From Blastomyces gilchristii SLH14081 (Eukaryota; Ascomycota; Eurotiomycetes; Onygenales; Ajellomycetaceae): a stretch of 64,000 nucleotides of DNA. Under the pieces are notes generated by a model. The model saw only the letters and a program-made list of their open reading frames with translations, was not told the origin of the DNA and did not search any database. Below, piece by piece: positions 37,522 to 50,036 of this stretch (position 1 is its first letter; every line of letters begins with the position of its first letter). Position numbers and translations under genes: made by a program. The stretch spans positions 1,568,134 to 1,632,133 of the forward strand of contig NW_003101672.1 in NCBI RefSeq assembly GCF_000003855.2, written 5' to 3'.

Positions 37522-39957
37522 TCACCGACCATTCGCATCAGCACTACTGCTGACATCGGTGAAGGCATCCTGCATTTCCAAGTCCTGGATAGAGTTGTGT
37601 GACGCGGTAGGTACGGGCTCAGTGGCTTCGGCTGGAGGCGGGGAAATGACTGCTACTGACGAGGACGGGGACGACGACGAGGACAACGACGAAGATGATT
37701 CCGCTTCAGCGACGGAGGAAGATGAGGCGTGGTTATGAGTATTATCATTGCGGTGATGGTGGCAATGGTGGGGGTCGTTGAACTGGTGATGCGTATTGCT
37801 ACTGATATTGCTGAAGCCTAGTTCTGCGGTGCTGGACTGGCTATCGGAGTCTGAACCCGGGTCGTCGAAGGCATCATCGGGCGGCGCAAAGGACCAGACC
37901 TAAAGCTTTGGTTAGTGTTCTGGAAAACCTTACAATAAATGAATAAAGAGCAAAACGGGGCGTGCATCTGGAAATATTACACTCACCTCCATAATAGTCC
38001 TACCCGCCCTCGTCGCCATAACCACCGCCTTTTCGTCCTCAAACGCAACCCTCCACACCGCCTCCGCCGGCTGACTCAACTCTCTCACCAGCTGTCCCGT
38101 TCTCAAATTCCAAATCTTAACCCGCCCATCACTCCCACCGCTCACAATGCGATTATCATCGAATTGTAAACTCGTGATGCTATTATCGTGGGCTGCCAGT
38201 CGGTGGATGGCCGCCATGCGTAGCAGGGACCAGACACGGACAGACCCGTCCGAACCACCAGTGACAAGCGTATCGCCACGCATCTGCAGCTGGCCAACAA
38301 GAGACGTGTGCCCCTGTAATATGGCATGGCACTGGCCTGTTTGCGGGTCCCAGATGCGTACGCTCGTGTCCAAGCTACCAGTCGCGATCCGCTTGCCGTC
38401 GAATGCGATGGCGTAGATTTGGCTGAAGTGGCCGGCTAACGTCCTCAGACAGCGCCCTTCGGATATGTTCCAGATCTTCGCGGTTGTGTCGTAGCTACCC
38501 GAGACGACAAGATCACCATGGATGCCCAAGCAGCGGACGCTGGCTTGGTGGCCGACAAGGACGTTTTTGCATACGCCCTTGGCGAGGTCCCATATTCGTA
38601 AGGTCGTATCGCGGGATCCTGAAATGGCTGTGGTTGCATTTGACATTTTTAAACAGCGCACGGTGGAGGTATGTCCTCGCAGCTTGTGGATGCTCTCACT
38701 ATACCCGGGTGTTAACTAGATCGTCATACTTGTGTTTGATGATAAGGTGGACAAAAAACATACCCAGTAGCCATGTTCCAAACACGTACGTCGCGGTCAC
38801 ATCCACCACTGACAAGAATATCATCCCACGGTACCATAGCCCAAACGCCCATGACATGCCCTTGTAACGTCCGCTGATGCTCACCTGTTGTATTAAATAT
38901 GTGAATCTTGGCATTATCCAGCGCGACGGCGATATACTTGGAGGTCAAATGCAGGCTTGTAACAACGCCATGATCAGGCGTGATGTGTTTGGTGAAGACA
39001 TGTCCACCCTTTCTCCAGGCCGCTTCGACCATGTATCTCTGTTTAAAATGAGATCTGTAGCTTTTGGTCTTCGCCCTGCGTTTTCGGGAATGGTTTCCTA
39101 ACGACGAGGGTGCTCTGGATGTCGTAGGCGTCGTAGCTCTGCTATTATTCCTTGCGGAAGGGCCGTCGCTGCTCTGCCAAGGTCGTTGCGCGAACCGGGG
39201 ATCGTACGGGTTTGGAGGAAGGGTGAATGAGAATGGTTCAGAATCCTCCTGGGTGTCTTCGGACATGGTTCTGTAAGCGTGATTATCACAAAGGAGCTTC
39301 CAGGTCATATCATCATTCAAAAGCTCATGCCATCGTATTGATACTTGTGATGCTCGAGCAAGAGTTTTGGGATCATCGATAAATGAAAGGATCTGTTGAT
39401 TCTCATTAGCATAAAGGCTCCGCAGGGCGGCTAGAACATAGAAAAAATAAAGTAACGAGAATCAAAATATTTACCCTCAAACATAGCTCATTCGGAAGCA
39501 CTTTAAATGGATCCTTCTTCAACCGCGGGCTGACGAAGTGATAGACAAAACTGAGTTGCTGATTATCACATAGATTCAGGATCTCCGCCAGAAACCTCTG
39601 GCCCTCCGCCCGCCCTAGCAAGCTGAAATGCTGTCTCGCATCCCGCAAAAATGTATCCTCGTCTTCGCCAGCGCTCTGCCAGCTAGGGGCTCGCTGGTGC
39701 GGTGCCGGGCTTGGGGCGGGAGTCGGAGGGGAAGCGGGAGCAGAAGGGTGGAGGTTGTGAAAGGGAGAGATGGCCTTGTTAGGGGTGTGCAACGGTTTAG
39801 GGCGCGAGTGTACGGAGGAGGACGAGCTGTTTGTCGACCTTCTGCGAGTGGTTATAGTCGGTAGGGCAGCAGAGGAGTTATCATCGCTCTCCTCATCCGG
39901 ATCTATCATCGTGGCTCGCCGCGACGAGGAATAGCGAGGGAAATATCTCGGCTCCAT
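37522..39957 (-). CDS. F-box/WD40 protein, CDC4/FBW7 type
   Basis: Substrate-recognition subunit of an SCF ubiquitin ligase. Exons 39957-39475, 39392-38764, 38698-37987 and 37899-37522 give 733 aa; all phases agree. Ser/Pro-rich N-terminal region with a short helical block (LLGRAEGQRFLAEILNLCDN), then the F-box at about 154-190 (LPNELCLRILSFIDDPKTLA), whose codons are joined across intron 1. Eight WD40-type repeats follow at about 270-610, with classic blades such as GHTSTVRC ... SGSRDTTLRIWDL. The 126-residue last exon is a Ser/Asp/His-rich tail. In fungi Cdc4 degrades phosphorylated CDK inhibitors and transcription factors. The N terminus is shorter than in many Aspergillus Cdc4 proteins, so an upstream exon cannot be excluded. 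Confidence 0.9.
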
Positions 39958-41670
39958 GGGTGCCGGAGGAGAGGGTTTTTTGGGTGGAGAACAAGATGCA
40001 AGCTCTTAGGGGTGAGAGTGTATTTAAGAGAGGTATCGTCAACGAGGACGTAGACTCTCTGACTCCTTGAGTTGGGATTTCGAGATCCCTCATGTATCGA
40101 CAGTGGCGGCGGGCTGCTGTTGGGGGCAGGCGAGAGGTTGCCTTGTCTCGTGCCAAACCAGGGCCAGGGGAGGACGAAACCCCGACAGCGCTTAGAACAC
40201 GGCTAACCAGTCTGGCCGGACGAGAGACCGCTTTTTTGCCTTTGCCGGGTGGTTTCACACAAAGGACAGTTATAGTGGCGGAGGGAGAGTTCTTGATATG
40301 GAGGTGGTTGAGGTCGAAGAATAGAGCTGCAGTCGGAGTGGGAAAAAAAAATGAGGTGGTTGAGGTTATTTAAGGGAGGCTGGCCGCATACAGGCTGGCA
40401 TGTCACCGGTACCTCGAGATGCAGCTTAACTAGGCGCAGAGTCAAGTACTAGTGACTTCTTGATCGAACAATTGCCGTTCGCGTGATTTTCTCGGCTATA
40501 GTCCAACAGATGAAAGAACTTCTATCTATTTTCTAAAAAGGCCTTTACATCCTTTCTATAGTGGGTTTGATCATGCAGCCGGCAGCTAAATCGCAGCCAA
40601 GGACCAAGGGGATGCTTAACTTACCGATTTTGAGTTCAGAGCGAGGAACTTCTTGAAAGCAGCGTTCGTATTTGGACGAAGCTATTTAATTAATTGAAGT
40701 ATCTACAAGCATAAGAAGTAAACAAATAGAATAGAATAGAATAAAATTAAAATTAATAGCTTGATTCCTCAGCAAATGCATTACTAGGTGTTAAGAAGAG
40801 GAATCAACGGCTACTTCCTGTGCAGCCATCTGCGGGTTGTGTCGAGCACATACTACTCCAAATACATACATTCATTTATTTAGTGCATGGCATCTTCCGG
40901 CCCCAGCGCATAATCCAACTACTCAAGAGGCAATTAGATCATGAAAAGAAAACGAACTCCAAGAGGAAAATGCAAAAATTACTCCCGAGGCGTGATAGCA
41001 TTATTAAAAAGACATTATGTATAAGAAAGAACAGACAAAGATGAAAATATACAAGTACGAAAACAAGGATAGAATAAATTAAATTAAAGAAGTAGAAAAA
41101 GCACACACGTCTATAACTGCCGCTGGACCTTAACGCTTTATTTAGCAAAAGAAGACAGGAAAAGGAAAAAATGATTGCAAAAGTTCATATGCAAGGGTAG
41201 ATCTTTCTGAAAATAAACGCTCTCACTGAAGGGTATCTCCCCCTATCTATCTAAAGATAAATATTGGTCTTTTACTCTCTCTTATTTATGCTTGCAAAAT
41301 ACACAGTAGATCAAGAGTTATAATATCCCCTTAGATTCATCATGTTTGCTGAGGAGCTTAATAAAGTTCCTAAAGAAACAGGAAAAAAGGCATCCTTAAA
41401 ACAAAGGAGGTCTGTTTAACTAGTGTGCCGCATAGGTCGGCCAGCAGCTATGTGTCGATGGCACAGCTGTGGCGGTTGGCGATAGTGACGCAACTTTCTA
41501 ACAATGGCTCCGAGACGAAGGTCAATCTGCAGGGGAAGGAAGATGGGCCGATCCCTTCCCGTTTCCCATTTCCCATAAATGTTTGTATGGCTATTATAGG
41601 TTCTCCTACGCCCAGAGCCAGAAAGGAGGAGGAATGGGAGAAAAATCTTTACGTTCTTCTTTCCCCAAAC
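39958..41670. other. Intergenic region, 1.7 kb
   Basis: Between CDC4 (-) and the ZIP gene (-). It contains the CDC4 promoter and an AT-rich part (40680-41120) with a tandem AATAGAATAGAATA stretch near 40726-40742. Reading frames of up to ~120 codons near 39900-40370 run opposite or out of frame and look accidental. Confidence 0.5.
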
Positions 41671-43108
41671 TCAATGAGCATGTCCAATCTGTAGGAATAC
41701 GGGCAGAATCATCCCCACAACAGTTGCGGTCAAGTCTCTCATGGACTTTTGCTGGGTTCTTTGTGAATTTTCCCGACCATCCACTACGTATCCGTTGGCA
41801 TATGTTGAATCCCGTCTGGACATTTCAGTCGTCGCGCCCGTTTCATGCATCGTGTGCATAGCGACGTACCTATGTATGGCGAACTGATTAGAACTTGCTC
41901 CTTACGCCTTTAAAGCCCTCCATCTCATGAGAAATAATACAGTGAAAACGAAATAAAAATACTCACAAAAATGTCCCCGCCGAAAACAACAACAACACTC
42001 CCGTCCGCCACCGTGTCGCCAGCTCATCACCCGCTTGGCCAGCCATAACCGTATTAGCAACAATCCACGTAAGAAACGCACCCACTGGAGCCGCTAGGCT
42101 AAATATCAATAAATGTCCCCGTACCGCACGGGTCGATAGCCCTTGCTTTAACAATGCTGTAGTGAGGCCAAACGCGGCTGGCGCTTTATGTACCATGATG
42201 GCCAAGAAGATGATGAAGCTGAGGCTGGTGCTGGATATTGATGCGCCGAGAGCAACTCCGTCCGCCGCAGCGTGGATTGCTAGGCCAGTTGTGATTGCGA
42301 AGTCATGACGGGCTGCACTGCTGGCGGTAGCGGTTGACAGTAGACCGCCGCTGTTGCGTGAGGGGGAGGAAGCGAGGCCGAGGCCGAAGCCTAGGTTATC
42401 TAGTGATATGTGGTAGGGGCGTTGTTGATGTTTTGAGGATGCAGAGGCTACAGAAGGGAGCGTGTCGATCAGGTACATTAGTATGAAGCCGCTTATGAGG
42501 GCGATGCCGACCCAAGCGTGTGGTGAGGTTGGTTTGGGCTTCGCTCCGTCTTTTTCCTTGGCTTGCGTGTTGTCATTGTCGTGGTTCTTGTGGTCTCCTA
42601 GGATGCGCAGTCTTCCGCCTTCGCCTGATTCTCCGGGGTCTACTGCTTCTGGGGAATCTGCCATTGTTGTATATTCCGATTGGGATGTGTCTCTCCGGAT
42701 AACAAGGGTGTTGATAGCTGGGTGCTGCCAGCGTGTATCAAGCGCATGGTTTTTTCCCCCATTGATAATGTTCACATCTCTCTTGTTGGGGTGTGTGTGC
42801 GATACTACGGCGGAGCTGTAGAGCGTCTCGACTCCTTCAGGGATAATAACGATCAGCGATGTGCCGACCAGGACGCCCATGCCCAGGGAGGAGATAAGGC
42901 GTAGCTGCGACGAGGAGAGCGAGAAGGAGAGCGGGAGTGAACCAATGACGAAGGAGCTGTAACCACGATATAGAAAAGAAATGAGATTTGTTGTTCGAGA
43001 AATAACACCAGCAGTAAAATATTTTTGGGGCCAGTGGTGCGGGTGGAGGTAGTCTTACACGATCGCCATTAGCAAGCTTAGGCTGAGCAAGGTGAAAAGC
43101 CCGTCCAT
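41671..43108 (-). CDS. ZIP-family metal transporter (ATX2/SLC39A9-like)
   Basis: Exons 43108-43059, 42956-41967 and 41869-41671 give 412 aa; both introns interrupt codons and restore frame. Hydrophobic segments start at the first residue (LFTLLSLSLLMAIVSFVIG). The ZIP metal-site helices are clear: LAIHAAADGVALGAS (near 245) and IMVHKAPAAFGLTTALL (near 272). The last exon encodes the final helix (VVGMILPVFLQIG). The HKAPAA form and the size suit the Golgi ATX2/SLC39A9 branch, which moves Mn or Zn (established for relatives). A hydrophilic loop with several His and Asp (near residues 70-130) separates the early and late helices and may bind metal. Substrate here is not determined. Confidence 0.9.
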
Positions 43109-43945
43109 TATGACCGGAGGGGATCTGGACTATTTCGACCAATTTCGGATATATAAACGGCTTTTATCTATCCATCGCGAAGAGCGCCCTTGAGTCGAGG
43201 ACTGGATCGCAGCGAGGGATGACGGGCGGAGGGGGGAATGAGGAGGAAAAGGAGGAAAATGCCACAGCGAAATTGAGAGCCGAATTCTTCTCTCTTTTCT
43301 CCGCTATATATACTCAGTATTAATTTTATGGATTAGACAACATTGAGATCGGGCGGGCATAATTTGGCCTTTGGGGATGAAGACAGGTTTGGTTTATATT
43401 AGCGTTGCGAACTTGCGGCCAGCCAGTTGAGCCTATTTAAGGTGCGGGTCTGCGTTGGAGGCTAGGCGTCACAACGCGCCTACTACCAAGCCCGAAGCTA
43501 TTATTATTAATATTGATTTGCGGTTCACAGTTTTTAAGGAAAGCTCTCGAACAGCGACCGGTCTCAGTGCGTCAGGGTCTAGAAGGGCCCTGGCCATATA
43601 AATTCATCCCACGCTTTTCTCGTCAAATTGCAAAGCTCCAACTCTTTTGCACCAGCCGTTCACAATTGCCTATTTAGGCATAGCAATCACATGACTTTGG
43701 ATTACCTCATCCATCCTTTAACTAGTTAATTGCCGAACTAGCCCAAATAGGTAAGTTAATTCGGCACTTCAACCTCATAGCTCGACGCGACGGAAAGAAC
43801 GCGATGTGCTCAAACAACTGAACTGTTGACTTGGGATAATTTGACAATTGATATTGACCCTTTGCTGTCAACACTCCCACCCTCCTATCGCAAAGCCTAC
43901 ACATTGCCAACCGGCTGTCAGTCCGCCAACTGAAGTATTGGCGAA
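43109..43945. promoter_or_regulatory. Divergent promoter, ZIP transporter (-) and HAT1 (+)
   Basis: 837 nt between the two start codons. AT-rich near 43300-43330 and 43500-43520. No specific factor site was assigned. Confidence 0.45.
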
Positions 43946-45849
43946 ATGGAGAACCAATCGTCTTGTAAGCAACCTACCCTGCCATTCCGACTACCGACTT
44001 GATAGTGGTAAAAATCTTCATCCTGGGGTTCCAAAGTGACGACCAGCTTACTAACCGGTTGCTGTGTTCTTTCGCGATATCTAGGGACTTGCGATGCCAA
44101 CAATGCCATCCAGATCTCCATGATCCAACCAGCTGAAGGCAAACTTAATGCGCTCTCCACATTCCGGCCCGAGTTTACATACCCAATTTTTGGCGAGGAG
44201 GAAACAATATTTGGCTACAAGGGATTGAGCATTCGACTGCGCTATTCCGCGCATGATCTCCGGTCAAACATACATATTTCATACGATGAGAGATTCAAGA
44301 CGGTTGCAGATGTAGCCCCGGTGGATTTATTGAAGACTTTTGGTCCCTGGCTGCCAAAATGTAAATCCACTCTTGCGATCGCAGGTTCAAGATAGTACGA
44401 CTAATGTCTCCCACCCTTATAGCTTCATTCACATCTTTAGAGGAGTTTGAAAAATCACTTTTAAATGATGAATCTGCGAAGGACTTCAAGCCCCCAGGAA
44501 AGCTTGTTCACAGCTACACAAGCAAGCAGAGGTATTATGAAATCTGGGCTGGTTCCTTAATCGACCCGGAAATCCGGACAATACTCGATCGCATACAAAT
44601 ATTCGTCTCTTTCTTCGTTGAGGGAGGCACCCCCATTACAACGGATGATTTAGAATGGACTCTACAGAGATGGACGGTCTATTTTGTGTAAGCACCTTGA
44701 TGTCCACGTAGACTATTCAATTGACTTCGTACTAACTTCTAATTTCTTTTCTGTAATAGCTACGAGAAGATAGATCCTCCTACCCCTAACGCGCCATCAT
44801 ACTCATTCGTAGGCTTCGCAACCACGTATCGATGGTACTTCTATCTCCCTGAACCCAGCAACACCAAAAGCCATAAAGTCATCGACATCCCCTTCCCTTA
44901 CGCCGAAGAAATTTCCATCGCCCAACTACCTGCCCGCCTCCGCATCGCCCAATTTCTCATCTTGCACCCCCATCAGCAATCCGGACACGGCTCACAACTC
45001 TACCACACAATCCACTCCGCCTGCCTCGCCGATCCCACCTTACACGAACTCACCGTCGAAGACCCCAACGAAGCCTTCGACTATCTCCGCGACAGAAACG
45101 ACTACAAAACCCTCGTCCCAGAATTCCTCAAACACAAAATAAGCATAAACGCCGACCCGTATCCGCCAGACAACGAAATTGGCAACAACAACAGTAAAGA
45201 CACCGAGACGAAGAAAGCCCGCCGCGCACGCCGTCCCCGCTTTATGCCCACCTCCTCTCTCATCCCCACCTCCACCCTCCACGACCTTCGCATCCAATAT
45301 AAACTGGCTCCCGTCCAATTTGCGCACATCGTCGAAATGTACCTCCTTAGTCAAATCCCCGCCTCCCACCGCGGTAGCGGCATGGGCATGGGCTTGGGTG
45401 CTGGCGGCACAGGGACAGGTAGCACACTCACGGCACGCCTGCTCGTGCAGAAATGGCGCGCGCCCAACGAGCATGATCGGCGGTATTACTGGTGGCGCAT
45501 GCTTGTTAAGCAGCGGTTGTACAAGCGGCATCGGGATTTGTTGATTCAGTTGGACAGGGATGAGCGCTTGGGGAAGTTGGAGGAGACGGTGGGGAATGTG
45601 GAGGAGGGGTATGATGGGTTGCTTAAGGCTTTTGAGAAGCGGGTGGCGCGTGAGGGGGAGGGGGAAAATGGGTGCCTTGGAGGTGGAGAAGGTGGGCCGG
45701 TGAGGGAGAGGGGGAAGAGGAAGTTTATTGTGTTCGAGGATGAGGATGACGGGGACGGGGACGGGGATGGTGGTGGAGAAGCGGGAGCAGCAGAGGGGGG
45801 AGTAGAGAATGTGAGGGATGCGTCCTCGACGAAGAAATCGAAGATTTGA
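43946..45849 (+). CDS. HAT1: Histone acetyltransferase type B catalytic subunit
   Basis: Acetylates newly made histone H4 (Lys5/Lys12) with the Hat2 chaperone before chromatin assembly. Exons 43946-43964 (19 nt), 44085-44360, 44423-44687 and 44760-45849 give 549 aa. The first join creates W-T-C-D-A-N-N-A, the conserved N terminus. Recognisable blocks: FRPEFTYPIFGEEETIFGY, LRSNIHISYDERFKTVAD, the GNAT acetyl-CoA loop HQQSGHGS (Q-x-x-G-x-G near 258-263) and VEDPNEAFDYLRDR with acidic catalytic residues. Oddities: a Gly/Met/Thr-rich insertion (GSGMGMGLGAGGTGTGST) in the C-terminal domain and an Asp/Gly repeat tail (DEDDGDGDGDGGGE). Both make it longer than usual family members. Confidence 0.95.
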
Positions 45850-46979
45850 GGGGCTAGTCCTGTGTTACGTGCTCTATTTTTTTCTCTTCTTTTCTCGACT
45901 TTGTATTATTTTCTTTTCATGGGGTTTACCCTTTTTCCCATGCCTGTTTGTTTCTTTCATTTCGCTAATGTATTGATGAGTTATAGTTCGTGGAATGTTT
46001 GGAGGGTAGTCGGAGTTGTTCTTGCTTCTTCTTTTTCCTTTTTGTTTTATTTCATTTTTATCTGCATCCATCATACCGCGGGCGCATGTTATATTTGTAC
46101 ATGTAACTAGTTGTCTATCAACTGCAGAAATTGAGCTCAACGGCAGTTAAGTTCTAATAATAGGACGACTTTCTTGCTTTCTGTTAAAGCTACTGGGGAA
46201 CAGCAATTGTTGGGGGAGGAGACAGTTATGCCAAGGAGTAGAGTGAAATGGTAGCGTTTGTGAAGGTGGAGTAGCCCGATACATACGCAATATACAGAAT
46301 CAAATAGACAACGTGAGGTGCAGAAGATGCAACTAACGCATATCATTTGTCATCTACACCGTACTTGGAATATGTGATGGCATTTGCAGTGAGATACGGC
46401 GTCGGGCTTTTACTCCGTTTTGAGTTGCTGGAGGAGTTCGGCTAACGTACGGAGTATACGACTTTCTATTAAGTATGAACAAGTCAAACATTAAGATATA
46501 TGGCATCCAGATCAGTGAGACGTATACAAGAGGGTGATCGCAAAAGGGAAGAGATAAAAAAAGTAGTTGGTTTAAAATAAGAGGGGAAACGGGGGAAAAA
46601 TCAGAGGTAGGGGCTAGAAGAAAACATGAAATACAGCCGTAGGGAAAAGGACAACACCCCCCCTTATTACCAGGACAAACCTAGGAAGTGAATAGATACC
46701 TAGGTAGTCCCAACCAGAAACCAAACTAGGGCTAATGTTAGAACTCCATATTAGTAGGAAATGGGATATACCAAGAACGTAAAGGGGAAGTGAAGGGAAG
46801 CGAAGTAAAGGCAGAGTTGAACTTTGGCTCTCCATCCAGCCCTCTCTTTTCAATGGGGCGGAATAAAAGCTACGTCTGAAAGACCGGCAGCAAAGTAATA
46901 CATCAATAAATAAAATGAAGTATATAAAAATCGTTATATCCAGGAAACCCCTTGCTTTCTCTTTCTTAAATCTGTACAG
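45850..46979. other. Convergent intergenic region, 1.1 kb
   Basis: Between the HAT1 stop and the stop of the membrane-protein gene. T-rich after HAT1 (45870-46070). Presumably two 3' UTRs; no gene seen. Confidence 0.55.
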
Positions 46980-49097
46980 CTACCCACTGAACATCGTCGC
47001 CGTCTCGGGATCCAAACTATCCAATGTAAGTGAGGAATCCGTTTCGATGCTCAACACTGTGCTTGTCCGCGGCGAATAGATGGTGGTAGTCAACGGCGCA
47101 ACCGACGATGGCGCTGGCGTCGACGAGCGACCAACACCAACACCGGGAGCTGTGGCGGGGTAGGGTAATTGGGAAATATCGCTTTGATAGCTCCCGGTCC
47201 CTTGATTACCAGTTCCTCGACGGCGCGAATTATCGCTACTGCGGTTGTTATTGTCGTCGTCATAGTTAAAATGCATGTAATCTGGCCGGACAAGTTCGCC
47301 CACGAACTCGAGAACCCTACGGAATCCGAGAATCTCTGCTTGAATGGCTTCTCCTCCTCCTTCTCCTGCTCCTGTAGCTCCCTCTTCGCGCACTGCTGTC
47401 ATATTACTAGAATTACCGCCTCCGTTCCCACACTCCTCATTAACCCTTATAAGCATGTTCCGTTCCTGCTGCCGCCCCTGCTGCGAATGTCTCGAAGCTT
47501 CCACTTCCCGTCCCCTGCCCCGCCCAAAACGATTGTTCCACCACTGACGCCATCTATATCTGCGCGCGGCATTTAGGTACGCATTCCGCGTACGGCGTTC
47601 CTCGCGACGGGTAGCGATATCGACACGTCGCCGCAGCCAGGAGGGGGAGTTGCGGCAGTGTTTTATGAGGACGACAAAAAGAGAGGCGATTAGAAGGATT
47701 ATTGCAAGGTCCTTTAGCAGGATGGAAGGGTTTCGAACAGAAATATCGTGACTATTAGGGATATTATGGCCATGTAGGACATGGCGACACTTAGGGGGAA
47801 AGTTTTGGTTAGGTGGATGTTGATCGTGACAGTTGGGGAGATCGTCATAGTAGTTAGAAGGGGGAGAGTTGGTCAGGTGTGTTGGGATGGTGGTGGATTG
47901 AGGAGTGGAAGTAGAGCTAGAGGGATTTGGAGATGGAGTGGATTGCGGTGTTGAGAGCGCGTTCGGATTCAGGTTGTTGGAAGGTGATCCTGTGTCTTGG
48001 GAGGAAGGGGCTTGATATGAGGCATCTGGAGGTGGGCGACATGGACTGCCTGAGAGAGAAGACGGGAGTGGGCCAAATTGGTGCTTTACAAGGCGAAATG
48101 CGTCCGGAACTATTTCGAATGAGGTCCTGATGAAACAAGATAAACTTGTGCACTCTTTAAGCCGCATTGCCATGGATTTACAGTCCTGGAGTAGATGCTT
48201 TCGGATTTCTTGTTCTTTGGATTTAATCTTCTCCTGCAGCTCCTGGGCCTGGGCTTTAAGGGAATGTAAGGTTTTAAGGTCATCGTACAGAATGTAGTCG
48301 CTGCTCGCGGTTTTGTCCGTAGAGATCGGTAAATTGAAAGGGTCAAGAGGGTCTACCCATGAGTCAAATGCATTCTCGTCTGAAATTTCAATAGGAGATG
48401 CCACTAGATGGTATATCCGGGGAGCTCCAACTGAGTTGAACGAAACCGCGAATCCCGACGTACGATCATTGTCCGTTATCTGATTTGTTGGCTGGAAAGT
48501 CACTGTGAGTATTTGGGCAGTGTATTGCGCTCCAACACCTTGAGGGCTAGATATGCAAAACCCGAGGTAGTTGAGAGACAATTCATGGGTTTGATATCCG
48601 CTGGTCATGTTAGCAGGGAAAATTCCGGAACCGATCCCATTGTCGCCATGCCATACGAGGTCCAGGCCCCGATGATTGAGGGTGACATTTGTCTCCCCAC
48701 AGGCAAATTGTGTGCTGGAGATGCGAATCTCAAATATCTGGTATCTCGAAGATCAGAACTTACTTATGATAGAGAAGAAGCGGCAGAAATTTATTAACAT
48801 ACATAGCTGATATCAATGGAGCCAAAGCAATTGTCACATAGAGACGCGAACCTCACAGAAGTGCTATCGTCACTATCTATATATTTACAGGCGACACAAA
48901 GGTTAGTTTCAGATGTTATAACTAACAGTGTAGAATAAAAAAGAGAAATCACTCTGACCTGACCATGTCTGCACAAGATCATCATTGCCTGTATATTCAT
49001 CATCGTCGAAAGATCTCCTTCCGTGTGGAATGACATGGGAGAGTGCGAACGTGGAGGAGCAAAACCACAGCAACAGGGAGGAGGCGCGCACATGCAT
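46980..49097 (-). CDS. Predicted secreted/type I single-pass membrane protein, function unknown
   Basis: Exons 49097-48959, 48876-48803 and 48737-46980 give 656 aa. N-terminal signal peptide (MHVRASSLLLWFCSSTFALS). The luminal or extracellular part contains Cys pairs (SLCDNCFGSIDISY, CGETNVTLNHRGLDLVWHG) and an N-glycosylation site, then a heptad-like helix (LKTLHSLKAQAQELQEKIKS) and a Cys-containing stretch. A Ser/Thr/Pro/Asn-rich linker leads to one transmembrane helix (LLKDLAIILLIASLFVVLI). The cytosolic side starts strongly basic (RRRVDIATRREERRTRNAY) and ends in a low-complexity tail of ~200 residues. I do not recognise a named family; fungal relatives are likely uncharacterised. The shape would fit a cell-surface or ER sensor, but this is inference. 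Confidence 0.65.
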
Positions 49098-49460
49098 ATT
49101 GGATCATAGCGCGGTGCCACGCTCAGTCATTGACCATTGTTAAGCAGCGGCAAGTCTCCGGAGATACTCTATTTGTGTATCTCTGCTCCAACATTATCTG
49201 CACACTCGGTCAATTAAGCACAGGTTGGATTGAGGCTCAGCTCTCATGGCTGCGTATCGTATCCCCCGGATGACTAATTGTCCGCAGCTTGCAACTAGCA
49301 GATTCGGATTAACCATGTTCCAGCTACAGGATTAGTAAGTTCGGAGGTTTGTCTGGACGTGAATTGTAACTATCAAACAGGAAAAGAAAGAGAATGCGCT
49401 GGCTGACTTGAGAGAGCATTCTTCCTGATCTATACTGAGTTGGATGGGCATCGTTTGATC
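49098..49460. promoter_or_regulatory. Divergent promoter, membrane protein (-) and LSM4 (+)
   Basis: 363 nt between start codons. Includes a four-codon uORF at its right end (49444-49458). No specific factor site assigned. Confidence 0.45.
49444..49458 (+). promoter_or_regulatory. Minimal uORF just before the LSM4 start
   Basis: ATG GGC ATC GTT TGA ends two bases before the LSM4 ATG at 49461. Whether it is in the mRNA depends on the transcription start, which I cannot see. Confidence 0.35.
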
Positions 49461-50036
49461 ATGGTATGTTCATAACCCCCCTGCCCAGCCTTCCGCAATT
49501 CTTCCCCTCGCCTCCGGCCCTGTCAACAACCATATAGCAGCAGATACTCCTATACTAACCCTTGCCTCTATTTCATCCAGCTCCCTCTAGGCCTTTTAAC
49601 AGCTGCCCAAGGCCATCCTATGCTCGTCGAGCTGAAAAATGGCGAAACCCTCAACGGCCACCTTGTTAACTGCGACAACTGGATGAACCTGATCCTCAGA
49701 GAAGTCGTCCAAACAAGCCCTGAAGGTGACCGCTTTTTTAGATTGCCTGAGATGTATGTGAGGGGGAATAATGTACGCCTCTTATCACCAATTCAACTCG
49801 CATTAATATATATACACACATATATGTATAGATCTGGGCTAACTCAACATCATTAGATCAAATACCTACGAGTCCCTGAAGAAGTCGTCGACCTAGCAAA
49901 GGACCAGCAGCAGAACCAGCCGTCGAATCGTGCCCGTGGTGGTCAACAACATCGCGGGGATGGTGGCAGGATAGATCGCGGGAGAGGTGGGGCCCGGGGT
50001 GGTAGGGGACGCGGAAGGGGAAGAGGTGGCAACTGA
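49461..50036 (+). CDS. LSM4: U6 snRNA-associated Sm-like protein LSm4
   Basis: Part of the Lsm2-8 ring that binds the U6 snRNA 3' end and of the cytosolic Lsm1-7 ring in mRNA decay. Exons 49461-49463 (the ATG alone), 49581-49772 and 49857-50036 give 124 aa. Exon 2 opens [19 protein letters not shown], which lacks only the initiator Met of the conserved MLPL start; ATG followed by GTATGT upstream supplies it. Sm1 ([17 protein letters not shown]) and Sm2 ([15 protein letters not shown], joined across intron 2) are present. The C-terminal tail is RG-rich ([18 protein letters not shown]), as in other LSm4 proteins, and is a likely arginine-methylation and P-body aggregation segment. Confidence 0.93.
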
